A stretch of DNA of 64,000 nucleotides from Doryteuthis pealeii (Eukaryota; Mollusca; Cephalopoda; Myopsida; Loliginidae): positions 90,497,948-90,561,947 of the forward strand of contig CM042152.1 in NCBI GenBank assembly GCA_023376005.1, in the 5' to 3' direction. Below are positions 47,735 to 58,696 of the stretch, piece after piece; position 1 is the stretch's first letter, and each line of letters opens with the position of its first letter. The notes beneath the pieces are model-generated. The model worked only from the letters and a program-made list of their open reading frames with translations, made no database searches and was not told the origin of the DNA. A program made the position numbers and the translations under genes.

Positions 47735-47992
47735 TAGTATTTCTCTGAAATGCTTGAGATGAGGCTATGGTTACAGAATGAGAACAGGATATCCCCATAG
47801 ACTAAATAAAGGGTTTGGTTCAAAGTTCCGTGATGGCTCCCGATTACGACAAGAAAGTTCCCGAGTTCGAAAAGAAGGTTCCTGAGTCCGACAAGAAATA
47901 CCTGAAGAAGGCCGGAGGGCATATCGCCGAAACGTTGTACAAATAACAATGAAGATGAGGACAATAGTCCGAATAACGCAGATAATACTAAT
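47735..47992 (+). repeat. Family P copy
   Basis: The best conserved core with few internal repeats. ATGGCTCCCGATTACGACAAG starts a frame that runs through two KVPE(S/F)-type repeats to YLKKAGGH. The right terminus AATAACGCAGATAATACTAAT is present. Confidence 0.78.
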
Positions 47993-48174
47993 GTAAATAG
48001 TCTATCAAATTTTCTTTGCATAATTGTTGAGATCCAGAATTTTATTTAATCCTCAATGTCTGATCCCATTTATATAAAAATAATATTTTCCAAGTAATAT
48101 GTGAGAAATAAAGAAATATAAACAGATCTTATATAATAATAATAAGAATAATAAGAAGAATAAGAATATCTTTT

Positions 48175-48510
48175 TCAGCTAGTATATTTGGTCTGAGACC
48201 TGTCAGCTGTTCCTTATAAATATTCATCTTAATTCCACAGAATATTTATATTCTTTCCACAGATTATCTAACATTGCCTTAAGGGAATTTAGAGATTCAC
48301 TATTGATGATGGTAGTTTATTTCATGTATTCACCACTTGTTACTAAAATAATTTTGTCTTGCGTTACAAATTTTTTTAACAGTTTTAATTTATGCCCCCT
48401 GGTATTGATATTTTGAGCAATGTTTAGTAGATCAAAGTTCGGTGAATAAAATCCATGTGTATATTTATAGACTTCAATGATACCCCCTCTTGTACATCGA
48501 TAAACAAAAC
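48175..48510 (-). pseudogene. CR1/jockey-type LINE C-terminal remnant
   Basis: The minus-strand frame reads RGGIIEVYKYTHGFYSPNFD, then INTRGHKLKLLKKF, and after a stop SESLNSLKAMLDNLW. The R-G-x-I-E-x-YK ... TRGH-x-KL ... SLN-F/LK-x-LD series is the post-reverse-transcriptase tail common to CR1/jockey-clade elements. Only this tail remains. Confidence 0.7.
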
Positions 48511-48544
48511 TATTTCTCTGAATGTTTGAGATGAGGCTTGAAGA

Positions 48545-48878
48545 TTAGTATTATCTGCGTTATTCCTGAATAGAGGCAGTTAGAAAAATAATTAACACAA
48601 CTCCTACCCCAGCTATGGTTAGCGGAATGAGAATAGGATACCCCCGTGGAATAAATAAAGGGTTAGGTTCAAAGTTCCGTGATGGCACCCGATTACGACA
48701 AGAAAGTTCCTGAGTTCGAAAAGAAGGTTCCCGAGTCCGAGAAGGTTCCCGAGTCTGAGAAGGTTCCCGAGTCCGACAAGAAATACCTGAAGAAGGCCGG
48801 AGGGCATATCGGCCGAAACGTTGTCCAAATAACAATGAAGATAGGGACAATAGTCCGAATAACGCATATAATACTAAT
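48545..48878 (+). repeat. Family P copy with both termini
   Basis: Left terminus ATTAGTATTATCTGCGTTAT and right terminus ATAACGCATATAATACTAAT are inverted. Inside, the frame starting ATGGCACCCG runs through four KVPES-type 18-bp repeats (about 48706-48775) to AAATACCTGAAGAAGG and the ATCGGCCGAAACG core. Confidence 0.8.
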
Positions 48879-49210
48879 CAAGGGTCCTGTTTAAAAGACC
48901 ATTTCTTACCAGATATAAGTTAAGCAATGATGAGGCTGTTTAGTACTTTATGGGGTAACCACTTTATAATACCAGGTAATGTAAGCAACCTGAGGCCTAT
49001 GTACAAGACTAAGCAATAAGTAGATAAAAAGAACTAATAAAAACTGCTATTATCGGTCCTTGTTGTTCTCAGTCTTAATAGTTCAGTCGCTGATCTAATT
49101 GGTGTCCAGATGATTAAACTTTGGATTTCAAATGTTGACCATTGACAAGTAATATATCACAAGACATTAAATCCTTGAAAATGGTGTCTCATTAGTAATA
49201 AACAACTTTG

Positions 49211-49470
49211 TCATTTGACTGATCAGTGATCATCATGGTTTAGTGTCACCAAGTTGATTAGTAACTGCAATGTAAATATCCTTTTATGACAATGAATAAG
49301 AGGTGACAGAAGAGAGAAGTGCCTGGTTGGTGAGGTTTGGTCATTTGACTGATCAGTGATCATTATGGTTTAGTGTCACCAAGTTAATTAGTAACTGCAA
49401 TGTAAATATCCTTTTATGACAATGAATAAGAGGTGACAGAATAGAGAAGTGCCTGGTTGGTGAGGTTTGG
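49211..49470. repeat. 130-bp tandem duplication
   Basis: TCATTTGACTGATCAGTGAT begins two adjacent units at 49211 and 49341 that differ at only a few bases. Confidence 0.88.
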
Positions 49471-49527
49471 TGATTTCACTTTAATTTTCCTGTATTTTCA
49501 TGAGATATTAAGAAAGTGCATATTGGT

Positions 49528-49915
49528 TTGTTTTGGTTTGTTTTGTTTTGTTTTACGGCATATCAACCTCGGTGGGTCATTTAATGCCGACAAAGTTGTG
49601 AAATAAATTCATTCTTAATGCATAATACAATTTTGTTTATAAACTCATATTTTTCTATTCAACCCATAGATGGGACCCTAACTGGTACTACCAATCATAT
49701 AGGTACTAGGGCTTGACGTGACCAACCGATTGATCGTAGGGGGCCTCTTCGACCGCCCGTCTAGCCGAAGATAGGGCCAAAGTAGAGTATTGCAAGTCAT
49801 GAACTGCTCATCCACCTACCTTAAGCATCATGGGTCGCTACCCACAGTCAATAGGTGGCCCCAATAGGGGAGACTTACCCCTTTGCAGAGGTGCAGTCGG
49901 TGCATTCAAAGTGCA
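49528..49915 (-). repeat. Element B, internally deleted
   Basis: Both ends are present; ~200 bp between CTAACTGGTACTACCA and ATCATATAGGTGC is missing. Confidence 0.78.
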
Positions 49916-50044
49916 TATTGGTATGATGTCATAATGCCATTATAGAAAAAAGATACTCTTTGTAAAATAAATTTGCTGGCAGGATTATGAGACTGATGAA
50001 TTTATATCAAACCAGTGAACACTGAAATGTTTAGCCAGCAGTTA

Positions 50045-50046
50045 AG

Positions 50047-50085
<39 letters not shown>
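50045..50085. repeat. (GAT)n microsatellite
   Basis: Thirteen or so GAT/ATG units. Confidence 0.9.
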
Positions 50086-50544
50086 AGTGTATTCTGTCAC
50101 TGTGGTAGTTTGAAACATCCTACAGCAACATTCAGCCCTTTCTCATTTGATGTCACTCCATCCTTTCCTTTGCAAGGGTCCTTGGTTCCCTCAGTCACTT
50201 GCCAGATCTTACGGCTCCCAGTCCTGTGGAGGTCCAACCACAGCTCCCATTCCTGCATTTTGGAGGTCTACCCACAGCTTACCAAGCAAGTTTGTGCAAT
50301 CAGGTAGGTTGATTTTGGAACTGTAATGTCTCCCTATGTGGCGAAAGTTGAAAATTGATATAATAAATTACCACACATAATATTTTTCTTTAAATTTTGC
50401 TTTCATTGAGGAAATAGATTTCTATCTTTTAAAGTGTTATCACTGTTATAGCTTAACATGATATAACATAATATAACAGTATATTACCTTGTATGTTTAT
50501 AATCGTTAGAACAAAAGTGGTAACAAATGTAGAAAAAAGTTTAG

Positions 50545-50712
50545 TTCGAGTCGCCAATTCAGCGTATGAGTAGCACAGGGATCGTCCGACAATAGAGTAA
50601 GAGCTGATTTGGTTGGTTTACTCTCAAGCCATAAATAATCCCTGTTACTTAAAGTAACCGTCGGCGCTTCCATTGTTGATAGGGTTATCCGCCCCGACAA
50701 TTACCTTTATTT
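50545..50712 (+). repeat. SINE A mosaic
   Basis: Starts at the SINE A B-box region (AGTTCGAGTCGCCAATTCAG), switches at about 50605 to sequence shared in inverted orientation with the 36908-37137 insertion, and ends with a CCGCCCCGACAATTACC SINE A-like tail. Confidence 0.55.
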
Positions 50713-51200
50713 TTTTATATTACGTCCAATACAAAATATTATACCTGTCTACACTGTATAATAACACTATACTAATACAATGTTCACATCACAATGTAAG
50801 CGCATTACATAACACGGTCATGACATGCAAACATAATTATTATTAATAGCGTACTAAAAATACACTCTATTAATCACACAAAACCTATCCATCACCAAGG
50901 ACACCAAACACAACTACGCACATTCATGCGTGGATACGATCATAACGTCACAGTCCTCACACACTTTCATGTGTATGCGCATGCCAACATATACACACGT
51001 ACAAACAGAAAAGACACATCCAACATTACACACGCAATTATATAAACATGCAACATGAAAATACAGTTAAAAAAGACGCACACATTTAACCATATTTATA
51101 TCATTTGTATCATTTTCAAAAACAATTTTGTTGCCTGAAGACTGCCACAGAGCAAGAAACCAAATGGTGGCAATAATTTTTCCAATGATAATAAAAAAAG
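50713..51200. other. No recognisable feature
   Basis: AT-rich with CA-containing stretches; no frame of note. Confidence 0.45.
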
Positions 51201-51214
51201 CAAAACCTTTTAAT

Positions 51215-51236
51215 TATTTATCTATCTATCTATCTA

Positions 51237-51311
<75 letters not shown>
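51215..51311. repeat. (TATC)n(TC)n(TA)n microsatellite
   Basis: Three successive simple repeats ending at the left end of MITE-4. Confidence 0.9.
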
Positions 51312-51314
<3 letters not shown>

Positions 51315-51774
51315 GACACGTAGAAGCGTATTTATCATGAAAGAGATGGAAAAATTTCTAAAAAGAAAATTAGGGTACCCTTATAATTAGATGTATAATC
51401 TAAAATAGACAATTCTTTTTTCGGTCAATTCTCATCAGAGAAATTCATTGATAGAAGATTACACGTAGGTTGGAATTGTTGAAAAAAAAGGTAAATTTAA
51501 AAAAAATTTATTCAATAGGAACTAGAAATTAAGAGAAATTACGAACCGTGCGGAGGGGTTGGAAATTTCTGGTTCCACCACACGAAAGGTTGAGGCTTGA
51601 GGTGTCAAAGAGAAGCAATTTGTGGAACTGGTTTTTGTATACACAGACTGGTTGAATACGAGAGATGTAAAGAGACTCAAGTACTTTTATACATCTCATT
51701 ATAAGGGTACCCTAATTTTCTTTGTAGAATTTTTTTCCATCTCTTTCATGATGAATACGCTTCTACGTGTCCTC
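51312..51774. mobile_element. MITE-4, ~85-bp inverted termini
   Basis: GAGGACACGTAGAAGCGTAT at the left and its inverse at the right (ATACGCTTCTACGTGTCCTC). Pairing continues through CTCTTTCATGAT and GGGTACCCTTATAA. TA repeats lie on the left and 34 bp to the right. No transposase. Confidence 0.8.
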
Positions 51775-51800
51775 GTTAAATTTTGTACTGCTAAGAAACT

Positions 51801-51807
<7 letters not shown>

Positions 51808-51856
<49 letters not shown>
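51808..51856. repeat. (TA)n microsatellite
   Basis: Pure TA tract. Confidence 0.9.
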
Positions 51857-51859
<3 letters not shown>

Positions 51860-52467
51860 GTGTAAATGTACTTGCCTGTAGCCGGATGCAGCTGAAATAC
51901 CTCCCACATTTTAAACTGGCATCTATGTGGTGCAAATAAACTTAAGCAAGTGGTAATGTTAACTCTATCAAGTAAATTTCTCACCATGTTTTTTTTTTTA
52001 GATATGATCATAGCTTGGACCAGTGCACACCATGTGTGTGCTGTTAAAACATATTTTAAGACTGGTGAATCTGTAATTGTTACACAGTGGGCTTTTCATG
52101 CTCATTTCATATTATATTGAAATAATCCTATTCTGGATAGAAAATTAATACTGCTGTGGGTTGAAAATTTCAGAACCACAGGTTTATCAATTAAAAGAAA
52201 ACTACCTCAGAGACCTTAAAGTGCTTGAGCTCCAGAAAATGTCCAGACTGTGGGACAGTTTTTTGTGGTCTTCTTGCCAACCTTTAAAAACATGGCTAAT
52301 ACAAGCCACTATCATAACTGACTGTATCTAAAAAAAAAAATTAAAAAAATGGTAAGACTTGAACTAGATGGAGCTACCAACACCACTTGCTTAAGTATAC
52401 TTGCACCACACAAGTGACAGTTTAAATGTTGGGGCTATTTCTCTTGCACCCTGTACAAGGGTAATTT

Positions 52468-53080
52468 TTAATTTGTTTGTTTGTTTGTGTTTTACAGCAT
52501 ATCAACCTCAGTGGGTCATTTAATGCCGATAAAGTTTTGAAATAAATCAATTCTTAATGGATAATACAATTTTGTTTATCAACTCATGTTTTTCTATTTA
52601 ACCCATAGATGGGATCCTAACAGGTACTACCACTCCGGCTCAGAGTGGACCAGGGAGCAATGGTGATGAAGGGGTGCTCCACATTCCCCAAACCTCCAGA
52701 ACTGGAACCTCACCATCAGATAGAGTTTAACGTCATTCCCAGGACATGTAGACCCGCAGCCACCGCCTTCTAGCACTCATATAATAAAAAGGGGTTGGGG
52801 CTTGCCATAAGGGCAATAGGGTTGGGAAAATCATATAGGTGCTAGGGCTTGACGTGACCAGCCAATTGATCAGAGGGGGCCTCTCCGACCGCCCCTCTAG
52901 CCCAAGATAGGGACAAAGTGTAGTATTGCATGTCATGAATTGCTCATCCACCTGGGCTCTATCCTTAAGCATCACGGGTCGCCACCCACGGCCAACAGGT
53001 GGCCCCATTGGGGGAGTCTTACCCCTCTGCAGAGGTGCAGTCGGTGCATTCTAACGCCCCAGCCGACAGGGCGGGGTAAT
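52468..53080 (-). repeat. Element B, full length
   Basis: ~610 bp. One end is TTTGTTTG...TTTTACAGCATATCAACCTC, the other TGCATTCTAACGCCCCAGCCG ACAGGGCGG. No terminal inverted repeats, no coding frame and no clear Pol III boxes. Nine or more copies occur in the window, some with internal deletions. Confidence 0.82.
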
Positions 53081-53171
53081 TTTTAAGATTTTCAGATGTT
53101 TGCCAATAGTGATAATAATCAGTTTTATTTTGGGTGTTTTTTGTTTTTACATTTAATTTCTTCAAGTCAAA

Positions 53172-53250
53172 TATGAGAAGTAAATACACAAGCGATGTGT
53201 TTATGATATGGCTTTTTTTAGCCGACAATTTTTAGGAGAATATGTGCTTA
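53172..53250. repeat. 79-bp direct repeat, left
   Basis: TATGAGAAGTAAATACACAA through GAATATGTGCTTA. I read it as identical, base for base, to 53556-53634. Confidence 0.93.
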
Positions 53251-53353
53251 ATTGAAGTCGTACCTAATTTTGAAAGTTAATTAATTAATAATTAATTAAT
53301 TAGGCGGGTATACCTACTTAAATGTAAGGCTAAACAAATCGAGAAAAATCAAT

Positions 53354-53395
53354 CTCTGTATGTACATTTCGGCCTATTAGGCCTCATCAACTGAG
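53354..53395 (-). ncRNA. Hammerhead ribozyme, type I, one core change
   Basis: Minus strand, 5' to 3'. Stem I strand CUCAG is at 53395-53391; core UUGAUGA at 53390-53384 (consensus CUGANGA); stem II GGCC/GGCC with loop UAAUA at 53383-53371; then GAAA at 53370-53367. Stem III is a short AUGU/ACAU hairpin-like stem (53367-53360, the first A being the last base of GAAA), giving A15.1-U16.1. The predicted cleavage follows A17 at 53359 (triplet AUA). The distal stem I strand CAGAG (53358-53354) pairs with CUCAG at 4 of 5 positions. The only core departure is C3 to U, which should lower activity. Stem III is as short as in natural animal hammerheads that work as dimers. Confidence 0.72.
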
Positions 53396-53410
53396 CTATA
53401 GATAGGAAGA

Positions 53411-53482
53411 CCGCCTTGTGCGTGATTCGAAACCCGACTGTCAAGCTGACAGGCGAGCACCGTAACCCCTACACCGACCGGA
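53411..53482 (-). promoter_or_regulatory. tRNA-Asp-like Pol III promoter of SINE D
   Basis: A box TGTAGGGGTTACGG (53473-53460) and B box GGGTTTCGAATCAC (53435-53422) on the minus strand. The anticodon-arm region CTCGCCTGTCAGCTTGACAG recalls tRNA-Asp (GTC). The acceptor stem does not close well, so it is a derived promoter rather than a tRNA gene. Confidence 0.7.
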
Positions 53483-53555
53483 CTTTCTTAGATTTTTCGT
53501 TTTGTTTAGAAGAAGGTTTTATATTCCTCTTATAGTGACTTCTTGTACACGACAG

Positions 53556-53634
53556 TATGAGAAGTAAATACACAAGCGATGTGTTTATGATATGGCTTTT
53601 TTTAGCCGACAATTTTTAGGAGAATATGTGCTTA
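53556..53634. repeat. 79-bp direct repeat, right
   Basis: Identical to 53172-53250. Sequence outside both repeats is unrelated, so the pair marks the boundaries of SINE D. Confidence 0.93.
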
Positions 53635-53947
53635 TATACACATTAAATATCACCAGGGCTTGGTTTTTGAGCAAAATGAGGTAAAAGCTAGTGATTTTGG
53701 TAGAAACATATTACTACAATTTCTCTATCGGCTAAATAAATCTCACCGTGCACTTAACAGCAGATTTTTGTTCACAGGCCAGATCAATGACGGATAAAAA
53801 AAGCAAGAATTTATTACTCAAGCTTAGTAATAAAATAATAGCTATAAACTCCATATATACTTTCATTACAAATGAATTACAAAGTGTGGGTAAAAGTTAC
53901 CAGTGCTAAAAACACCAAACAGGTACTTAAAATGTTATATACATATA

Positions 53948-54228
53948 TTTACCAACCCCTCCGCATGAGCAGGATGTGACACAAGGTCAATTTCTTATGT
54001 GGAGTTTAACAGGTTTGAATTCAGAATTTTCTTTCTCCTAGACAGGTTGCCTAACCAAGTTTAAAGAGCCCAGTCTGCCCTACAATTTACCCATAGCTGG
54101 AGGGAGAGTAGAATTCATACCGTTCCCAAGAGTATTAGTGCGAAGTGAAATGCAATTACCACGTCCAGGATTTGAACTCAAGGCGACGAGTTCATTTCTT
54201 ATGACTTTAACCATTACACCACGCACTT
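53948..54228 (-). repeat. SINE C, full length
   Basis: 3' end CCAACCCCTCCGCATGAGC; tRNA-like head with B box (GGATTTGAACTC on this strand) and ACTTTAACCATTACACCACG. Confidence 0.82.
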
Positions 54229-54298
54229 CCTACTTAAAATGTTATAAGCTGTCCTTTTAATATCTTCTGTAGAAAGAGAGAAGATGTAAGAATAAATT

Positions 54299-54872
54299 GT
54301 TTGTTTGTTTTGTTTTACGGCATATCAACCATGGTGGGTCATTTAATGCCGGCAAAGTTTTGAAAGATTTATAGCGATAGTTTGGAATTCAACATTTTTT
54401 TGTAAACAAATTTTTCTATTCAACTCATAGATAGGACCCTAACACTCCGGGTTAGAGTGTACCTGGGAGCAATCGGGATGAAGGGGTGCTCTACATTTCC
54501 CAGACATCCAAACTGGAACCTCACTATCAATAGAGTTTAAGGACATTCCCAGGACATGTAGACCCTCGACCACCGCCTTCTAGCACCCATATGATAAAAA
54601 GGGTTGGGGCTTGCCATAAGGGCAATAGGGTTGAGACAATCATATTGGTGCTAGGGCTTGACGTGACCAGCCAATTGATCTGAGGGGGCCTCTCCAGCCG
54701 GCCGTCTAGCCTAAGTAAGGGGCAAATTGGGGTGTTGCATGTCAGGGACTGCTCATCCACCAGGATTCCGTCCTTAAGCGTCATGGGTTGCCACACATGG
54801 CCAACAGGAGGCCCATTTCTCTACAAAGGTGCAGTCGATGTATTCTAAAGCCCCAGCCAACAGAGCGGCAGG
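54299..54872 (-). repeat. Element B, near full length
   Basis: Both ends present with small internal losses. Open frames here are chance. Confidence 0.8.
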
Positions 54873-55479
54873 AATAATTGTAACAGAGTAACTTTGCTGC
54901 TTGCATTTATTATTGCATGTATCAATGGTTAATGATGGTGAATGTTGTCAGGCTTCTTGGCGAAAAAAACAAAAAACAAATTAGGGTTGTGAAATTTGCT
55001 GGGTGGCATTGAGAGTGAAAATAACCAAGTAAGATGGAGTAAAAGTTTGTATAACAGAAATTCACTCTTGCAAGACATCTGTTGACATTTTTTCGGGATT
55101 CTGTATTCAATGTTTATCAGGAGATATTAGGAGAAAACATTTTCACTTTCACCAAAATATGTTGAAAAAAGGGATAAACTGGTGAAAGATGTGATGTTAC
55201 ACCAGTATCCTTACAGATTTCAGGGGTTACAGCCTTATGTCTGTTCTACCAGTAGACCTGACATGTTATTAGAGGCCACCTTCTTTCCAGATTTACTCTG
55301 TGTATTTTACAAATAGTTCATAAATTCCTATATTTTGGTTCAAGTTATGTAACAGCCATGCAGAGACTTGCTCAGTATTTGAATAAAGTAGGAGATTGAA
55401 AGAAAAAACTTCACTAAAAAGTCAATCTTTAAATATACGCTCATTACTACATTTTAGAGGGCAGTGTTAGTGAGAGAAG

Positions 55480-55840
55480 AGAATGAAGAAAGAACAACTA
55501 CCAATCAAAGATTAGAAGGTAGGCAATGGTGTGACACTTAGGGCCTCTGCAGAACTTAATCCAGTCCTGTGTAAAATCCATCCATTTATGGCTGGAATCA
55601 ATCTTTTGAGATCAAGGATCTGTCCCAAGTGCTTGGTGCAGGCCTGGAAATTGAAGCGTCTGGAAGACGGATATTTGCTCATGCTGCGAGTCTGCCTGCT
55701 CCATGACACCGGTGTTGTCCAAGGGAAGTTCAATGGCAGATACAAACTTGGCACCATTGTCACGTACAAACAAACACAAGGTACTCATTGTTTAGTCAGA
55801 CACAAAGCTATAATTGTAAGGCAACCATTGAGGGTGTGAG
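55480..55840. other. GC-richer island, possible exon remnant, unassigned
   Basis: Less AT-rich than its neighbours. A plus-strand frame of about 100 codons opens only from GTG (55531). A minus-strand frame (reading LFVRDNGAKFVSAIELPLDN near 55760-55700) also looks protein-like before a stop. I cannot choose a strand or family; it may be an old retrocopy or an exon. Confidence 0.3.
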
Positions 55841-56455
55841 AAAACAGAACAATATGAAATTACTTAAACATACAAGAATAATGTTATTTGATCACATAAA
55901 AAAAAACGTTCATTTATTGTTCTAAGTAGATGCCTTCTGAATAGATATTGGCAAAAATAAAACAATTTGTTTCCATATGCATCTGTTATTGATATCCAGT
56001 CATCTCTTTATGAAAGAAAGATTTATATCAAAGCCAAAGATGCTTAGAAAACAATAAGTAAAAACTTGATGGAAAATGTTGATACTGCTTTTGCAGATTC
56101 GTGTCTCAAACATTCTTCCATCTGATATTGTTTAAGGATCATTTGTCTACTTCTTATTGATTATAAAATATCTTTTTCTTTATTTGTAAAATTATGATGA
56201 TCGGTGGCCATGTTTGCAGGGCATTAGAAATAAATTAGAATGACTGCCGTGTTTTCTTAGCAGTCTGAATTATGGTAATTGTCCCATGAGAGTAAGTGCC
56301 ATCTAGCTCTCATGTAAATTAATGGAAATTCATTTTCTTGTTTGAAATTCTGGATGAAATAAAATGGACATAAACTTAGTACATAACATCCAACTCTGTT
56401 TCTCATTTATTTCCATTTACACATGGTTTGGACTAAATCCCAAAAATATATATTA
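55841..56455. other. No recognisable feature
   Basis: AT-rich, short frames only. Confidence 0.45.
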
Positions 56456-56459
56456 TTGA

Positions 56460-56912
<453 letters not shown>

Positions 56913-57048
56913 TGGTTCATTCATACTCGTTTCTCTATCCTCATGTTTATCACATTTAAAATTGCACATTCTTCAGCACGCCTCTACCAGGAAAAAAGAA
57001 AGCAGAAAGAAATATAACAAAACTAATAAAACATTTGGGTAATTATTT

Positions 57049-57140
57049 TCCCAACCCCTCCACCATAAGCAGGATGCTACATAACGTCACTTATAGAGGC
57101 AACCAGTCTAACCAAAAGAAAACTCTGAATTCAAACCAGC
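57049..57140 (-). repeat. SINE C 3' fragment
   Basis: CCAACCCCTCCACCATAAGC to GAATTCAAACC only. Confidence 0.65.
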
Positions 57141-57142
57141 AG

Positions 57143-57392
57143 TAAGTAAAAAAAAAATCGAGGTGGCCTAAAGTCTGTACCCAGCCAGACAGTGAGAGAG
57201 TCTATCTCCTTTTCACTAGCACTAGACCAAGGAGATTGTTTTTAGCATCTGGAGGTGGAGCCCCATACCTACAATCAGCTCCTCACATTACAGCACAGAT
57301 CCCAGTGCTACTCATACACTGGATTGGCGAGGGCCAGTATCAAACCAGGAACCTTGTGGTTCCAAGGCGGACACTCTTCCAACTGAGCTAAA
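57143..57392 (-). repeat. SINE A, minus strand
   Basis: Complete but diverged; head at the high-coordinate end (CACTCTTCCAACTGAGCTA). Confidence 0.8.
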
Positions 57393-57716
57393 AACATTGA
57401 TTTTGTGTCACATCCTGACCATACTGGAGAAGTTGGGTAAATATTAATATTTCCGGACTCCACTGTGAAAACAGCAGAGATATTTTGGATACAGTAGTGT
57501 TCTGAAATCTGAAAATTCTTTCTAACACCCTAGAAATGTGTGTGTAGGGTTTTGTTTGTTTTTTATTGCATTCATTTTTTTTTTTTTTTTGTAGTTATTT
57601 TTTCTCGTGCTACATTTCACATTAATCAAGAAATAACTAAGTTAGCTACACTGAAAGGAAATAGAAGCACTTCATTCAAGCAACCATTTTTATTACCATA
57701 GTATACCAAAAGTATG

Positions 57717-58314
57717 TCCGCCCTGTCGGCTGGGGCGTTAGAATGCACCGATTGCACCTTTGCTGAAGGGTAAGACTCCCCAATAGAGCCACCTGTTGGC
57801 CGTGGGTGGCGACCGGTGATGCGTAAGGATAGAGCCCAGGTGGATGAGCAATTCATGACATGCAATACTCCACTTTGGCCCTATCTTGGCTAGACGGGCG
57901 GTCGGAGAGGCCCCCTCCGATCAATCGGCTGGTCACGTCAAGCCCTAGCACCTATATGATTTCCCAACCCTATTGCCCTTATGGCAAGACCCAACCCCTT
58001 TTTATCATATGGGTGCTAGAAGGCGGTGACTGAGGGTCTACATGTCCTTGGAATGACGTTAAACTCTATCTGATGGTGAGGTTCCAGTTTTGGAGGTTTG
58101 GGGAATGTGGAGCACCCCTTCATCACCATTGCTCCCCGGTCCACTCTGACCCGGAGTGGTAGTACCTGTTAGGGTCCCATCTATGGGTTAAATAGAAAAA
58201 TGTATTTATAAAAAAATTGTATTATCCATTAAGAATTGATTTATTTCAAAACTTTATCGGCATTAAATGACCCACTGAGGTTGATATGCCGTAAAACAAA
58301 CCAAACCAAACCAA
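57717..58314 (+). repeat. Element B, full length
   Basis: The cleanest plus-strand copy, CCGCCCTGTCGGCTGGGGCG to GTAAAACAAACCAAACC, ~598 bp. Confidence 0.83.
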
Positions 58315-58690
58315 AAGTGTGTGGTTGAATGTAGTTTTACAACTAACTTGTATTCTATAAGCTTCTTGTGTATTGAAATGTTAATGGTTTTACAACCGAA
58401 GGGCAAAATTGAGTTTCTTTTACTCAGTCCAGTAACTTTAAGATGGGCATTGATTCTATTATTGTATAAGTTCAACATACTGATATTTAAACAATCAGCT
58501 TTGTCCACCAACAGACAAAGGACATACATGAAAAACAGGAAAGCAATCTGATCTCAGTTGGTTCGGGGTCCTGAATTCATTCAAACCATTGGTTATTAAA
58601 CATTAGCCTGCAGCACATAGCTGGATACAGAATCGGATTTAGGCCTTAAAAGGCCACTGGGCTTTTGTTGTGTAATGTTATCATTGTAAG
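58315..58690. other. No recognisable feature
   Basis: Overlapping short frames on both strands without a domain signature. Confidence 0.4.
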
Positions 58691-58696
58691 AAATGG

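Larger units (their letters stand above)
53251..53555 (-). mobile_element. SINE D: tRNA-Asp-like promoter plus hammerhead ribozyme
   Basis: A 305-bp unit between perfect 79-bp direct repeats. Reading the minus strand: a ~73-nt leader, a tRNA-Asp-like head (53482 to 53411), ~15 nt, a hammerhead-type ribozyme (53395 to 53354), then an AT-rich tail with ATTAATTA repeats and no poly(A). No coding frame. The order Pol III promoter then hammerhead is known from schistosome Sm-alpha SINE-like elements; a relationship here is inference. Confidence 0.75.

Noticed and set aside
51419..51438. Second hammerhead: CUGAUGA and GAAA on the minus strand within MITE-4
   Set aside because: The 9 nt between the two core motifs can form only one base pair, so there is no stem II, and stems I and III are not evident.
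53091..53228. 69-codon minus-strand frame
   Set aside because: It covers the end of element B and part of the 79-bp direct repeat, with no domain signature.
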